Source: Gemmatimonadota bacterium
Lineage (GTDB): Bacteria; Latescibacterota; UBA2968; UBA8231
Length of the DNA: 64,000 nt
Direction: 5' to 3'
NCBI GenBank assembly: GCA_018672475.1
Contig: JABHFS010000024.1
Coordinates: 20,059-84,058 of the forward strand
Shown here: piece by piece, positions 61,756-64,000 of the stretch
Layout: every line of letters starts with the position of its first letter
Numbering within the stretch: the stretch's first letter is position 1
Program-made: the position numbers and the translations under genes
The notes under the pieces: generated by a model
What the model saw: the letters and a program-made list of their open reading frames with translations, nothing else
What the model was told of the DNA's origin: nothing
Databases searched by the model: none

Positions 61756-62520
61756 ATGTTGAGGATGCTGTTTTTGCTCGTAGCTTTGCTGGGGTGCGGT
61801 AATGATTCGTCACCGGTGGTGTTCGAGCGGGGATTCGTCATCGAGTCACGGGCGGATATTGCGGCGTTGGCAATGCGGGGGGGCAGTGCGTATGTCATTA
61901 ATGGCGATTTGCAGATCGTCGGCAGCGACTTGGCCACGTTAGCGGGCTTGGAAGGGTTGCGGCGGGTGGAGGGGAGTGTTGAGATATGGTTTAACGACGA
62001 GATGCAAAGCTTGGCGGGTTTAGAAGGCTTGGAAAGCGTCGGGGCGGGGTTGGGGCCTGCGGGCATTTTGTCGTCTGCGAGTTCGGCGGGTAAGACGGCG
62101 CATGTGGTCGAAGGTTTTTTGATTTTTGAAAATAGGACGCTGCGTTCGCTGGCGGGTTTGCAAAACCTGGCGTTTGTCGGCGGGGGGCTGTCGATCGTCA
62201 ATAATCATTCGCTGGGCTCGCTGGCGGCTTTAGAACGGTTGCAGCGCATCGACGGCAGTTTAGATATCTGGTTTAATGGCGCGTTGGCAAGTCTGGCGGG
62301 TCTGCAAAATTTGGTGTCGGTACGGGATTTTTTGGAGGTCAGCGGCAATGGCTTGTTGGCCAGTCTCGACGGGCTGCGCAGCGTTGCCTATGTCGGTGCG
62401 GATGTGATCGTCAGCAATAACGCGCTCTTGCCGGATAGTGCGGTGGAGATGTTTGTCGAGCGGATGGTGGCGGATGGTTTTTCAGGGGCGGTGGTCGTCG
62501 AGGGCAATCTGGCGGATTAA
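61756..62520 (+). CDS. Receptor L-domain-like (leucine-rich) lipoprotein
   Basis: A 254-residue lipoprotein (MLRMLFLLVALLGCG) whose mature part is a right-handed solenoid of short repeats: LATLAGLEGLRRVEGSVEIW, LRSLAGLQNLAFVGGGLSIV, LASLAGLQNLVSVRDFLEVS. The [SA]LAGLxxLxxVxGxLxI pattern is that of receptor L-domain/LRR-type families, which bind ligands. AAGG sits before the ATG at 61756; an upstream GTG at 61714 would overlap the FGE-like gene. It is paired with that gene in one short unit and converges with the cytochrome gene ten bases away. Confidence 0.72.
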   Translation: MLRMLFLLVALLGCGNDSSPVVFERGFVIESRADIAALAMRGGSAYVINGDLQIVGSDLATLAGLEGLRRVEGSVEIWFNDEMQSLAGLEGLESVGAGLGPAGILSSASSAGKTAHVVEGFLIFENRTLRSLAGLQNLAFVGGGLSIVNNHSLGSLAALERLQRIDGSLDIWFNGALASLAGLQNLVSVRDFLEVSGNGLLASLDGLRSVAYVGADVIVSNNALLPDSAVEMFVERMVADGFSGAVVVEGNLAD

Positions 62521-62530
62521 CCGAGATATA

Positions 62531-62953
62531 TCAAGGGTCGGTGCAGGTGAGGTCGCGATCGCCGCAAGCGCTGTGGCAGGCGATGCAGGATTGCAGCGCG
62601 CCGGTGTCGCGGACTTCGAAGTTGGCGGCTGTTTTCTGCCAGACCCAGTCGCCGTCCTTGCGCATTGCGACATAACCTACGGGCGTGGTGCAGGTGGGGT
62701 CGTCGTGCAAGGTTTTGACCAGGATCGAACCTACGGGCAAGGGATAGCGGTCATCGCGATAGGCGTTGGCCGCTTTGGCATTGGCGGCGACGGAGATAAA
62801 ATGCATATCGTGCGCGTTGCTCAGGCGGCAGTCGCGCACCGCTTGGAACGTTGTAGCGAAATTCGCAGGGAAGAGCAGCGGTTCGCCGTCGTGCTCGGTG
62901 GGCGAGCTGCAGGTGCACAAGATAAAGAGCAACAGGCCGAGGCAATATTTCAT
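62531..62953 (-). CDS. Cytochrome P460-like c-type haem lipoprotein
   Basis: A 140-residue exported protein. MKYCLGLLLFILCTCSSPTE is a signal with possible lipobox at C13 or C15. The core has YPLPVGSILVKTLHDDP, AMRKDGDWVWQK and, near the end, SCIACHSACGD: CIACH is a CxxCH haem c site, and the PVGSxLVK-to-CH arrangement is that of cytochrome P460-type domains (oxidation of hydroxylamine in some members, unknown in most). Its start overlaps the NHL gene by four bases. Confidence 0.75.
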   Translation of the reverse strand: MKYCLGLLLFILCTCSSPTEHDGEPLLFPANFATTFQAVRDCRLSNAHDMHFISVAANAKAANAYRDDRYPLPVGSILVKTLHDDPTCTTPVGYVAMRKDGDWVWQKTAANFEVRDTGALQSCIACHSACGDRDLTCTDP

Positions 62954-64000
62954 TTGCGGACCCGGCGGATGCGGTGGTTACGAGTATCGGCGATGTAGAG
63001 GTCGTCGTTGGCATTGAGCGCGATGCCGTAGGGGCGGCTGAGCAACGCAGATTGTGGATGGCCGCGGTCGCCTTCGTCGCCGGATTTGCCACATTGGCCG
63101 GCGACGGTAGTTAGCGTGCCGTCGAGATCTATTTTGCGCACGCAGTGGTTGAAGGTGTCGGCGAAGAATACCCGGCCTTCTGAGTCGATGGCGATGTCGC
63201 AGGGCCAGTAGAGCGAGACGTCGAGCGCATTGGCGCCCTCGTCGGCTGCTCCGCGCGGCATCGGCGGAAAGGTGCCGCTGCCAGCGATGGTGGTGATTAT
63301 ACCGGTATGCGCGTCGACTTTGCGGATGCGGTTGTTGAAGGTGTCGGCGATGTAGAGCGTGCCGTACTCGTCGATGGCGATGCGGCTGGTCGGCGGAGCC
63401 GCCTGGCCCACGGGCGCGTAGATCTGCGCGTGGGTGGCCTGGCCGCCGTCGCCGGAAAAACCGGGCGTGCCATTGCCGACGACGGTGGTTATGGTGCCGT
63501 CGAGGCCGACGCGGCGGATGCGTTGGTTTTCCTGGTCGGAGATATACATGCGGCCGACCGGATCGAAGGCGGTCGAGCTGGGCAAGTTGACCAGCGCCAG
63601 TTCGGCGGGGCCGTCGTCGCCGCCGTAGGCGCGTTCGCCGGTGCCGCAGACCGGTTGGATATAGTCGCTGGCGAAGTCGTAGCGCAAAATCATTGAATTA
63701 TGCCAGGCAGAGAGCAGCAGTCGGCCTTGGGGGTCAAACGAAATATGCGTCGGGTGGTTGAGGCCAATCTCGCGCGCGGGGCCGGCGGGCGCGTCGCCGA
63801 GTTCGCCGTTGCCGATCAAGGTACTGACACGGCCCTGGGTAACGACGCGGATGCGGTGGTTGTTCCAATCGAGGATATAGGGGCGCTCGTCGGGGCCGAA
63901 GGTCAGGTCGAGCGGCAAATAGAAGGTCGCTTTGCGCAGCGCAGCATTATCGGGGCCTTTGCCTGCTTCGCCGGTACCGGCATAGGTTTCGATGCGGCCG
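62950..64000 (-). CDS. NHL-repeat beta-propeller protein (5' end outside window)
   Basis: At least 350 residues of an NHL propeller, open to the window's right edge; GRIETYAGTGEAGKGPDNAA is visible at the edge and LPLDLTFGPDERPYILDWNN follows. At least five blades repeat the motif YIADTFNNRIRKVD or FFADTFNHCVRKID with GTLTTVAG-type strands between them. No signal peptide can be seen because the start is outside. NHL propellers bind proteins or ligands or act as lyases. It is translationally coupled to the cytochrome P460-like gene, so the two likely work together. Confidence 0.85.
   Translation of the reverse strand, partial: GRIETYAGTGEAGKGPDNAALRKATFYLPLDLTFGPDERPYILDWNNHRIRVVTQGRVSTLIGNGELGDAPAGPAREIGLNHPTHISFDPQGRLLLSAWHNSMILRYDFASDYIQPVCGTGERAYGGDDGPAELALVNLPSSTAFDPVGRMYISDQENQRIRRVGLDGTITTVVGNGTPGFSGDGGQATHAQIYAPVGQAAPPTSRIAIDEYGTLYIADTFNNRIRKVDAHTGIITTIAGSGTFPPMPRGAADEGANALDVSLYWPCDIAIDSEGRVFFADTFNHCVRKIDLDGTLTTVAGQCGKSGDEGDRGHPQSALLSRPYGIALNANDDLYIADTRNHRIRRVRK

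Noticed and set aside
60846..62201. 451-codon minus-strand ORF opposite the FGE-like and L-domain genes
   Set aside because: Pro/Arg-rich shadow frame; the plus-strand genes carry lipoboxes and clear domain motifs.

Overview
The window looks like a Gram-negative bacterial chromosome segment, probably a metagenome-derived genome from a poorly cultured FCB-type or Latescibacterota-like lineage. That placement is inference. It rests on repeated FlgD-Ig-like C-terminal domains, a relic type-IX-style sorting domain, outer-membrane barrels ending in Phe, many lipoproteins, CRTAC1-like FG-GAP/UnbV proteins and sugar-acid catabolic genes. Both ends run off genes: a mannonate dehydratase on the left and an NHL-repeat protein on the right.

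Layout. 1-28.6 kb is GC-rich and mostly metabolic or house-keeping: mannonate dehydratase, an HspQ-like protein, three tandem discoidin/FlgD-Ig surface proteins (two with one in-frame stop each), CBM9-like and PhyH proteins, an epimerase, an SLC13 transporter, a YdjM-like membrane protein, an enolase-superfamily enzyme and a fourth discoidin/FlgD protein. These are followed by two ABC-2 permeases with a Spy-like protein, tRNA-Pro, pyrF, an LPP20-like protein, RNase P RNA, a zinc-ribbon coiled-coil protein and a split transketolase. Three decayed genes lie here: a PP2C phosphatase tail, a sorting-domain protein and an Ldh-family dehydrogenase.

29.3-39.4 kb carries TPR, HEAT and FG-GAP/UnbV proteins, then a TonB-like/DUF4159-like protein and a periplasmic partner. 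40.1-58.8 kb is a plus-strand run: a CBM9-like protein, then a compact block of two paralogous ~980-residue barrels, a PorV-like barrel, paired lipoproteins, a fifth FlgD-Ig protein, a 1090-residue TPR protein, ExbB, two ExbD (one lacking the proton-carrying Asp) and a PpiC/SurA-like chaperone. I read this block as a candidate undescribed ion-gradient-driven envelope machine, perhaps handling the FlgD-Ig proteins that end in a shared hydrophobic-Val-x-Tyr motif. The function is inference.

58.8-64 kb returns to high GC: an OPT transporter, an FGE-like lipoprotein without the catalytic Cys, an L-domain lipoprotein, a cytochrome P460-like protein and the NHL protein. A ~131-bp repeat with terminal inverted repeats occurs twice (16.2 and 39.8 kb), each time upstream of a secreted-protein gene.
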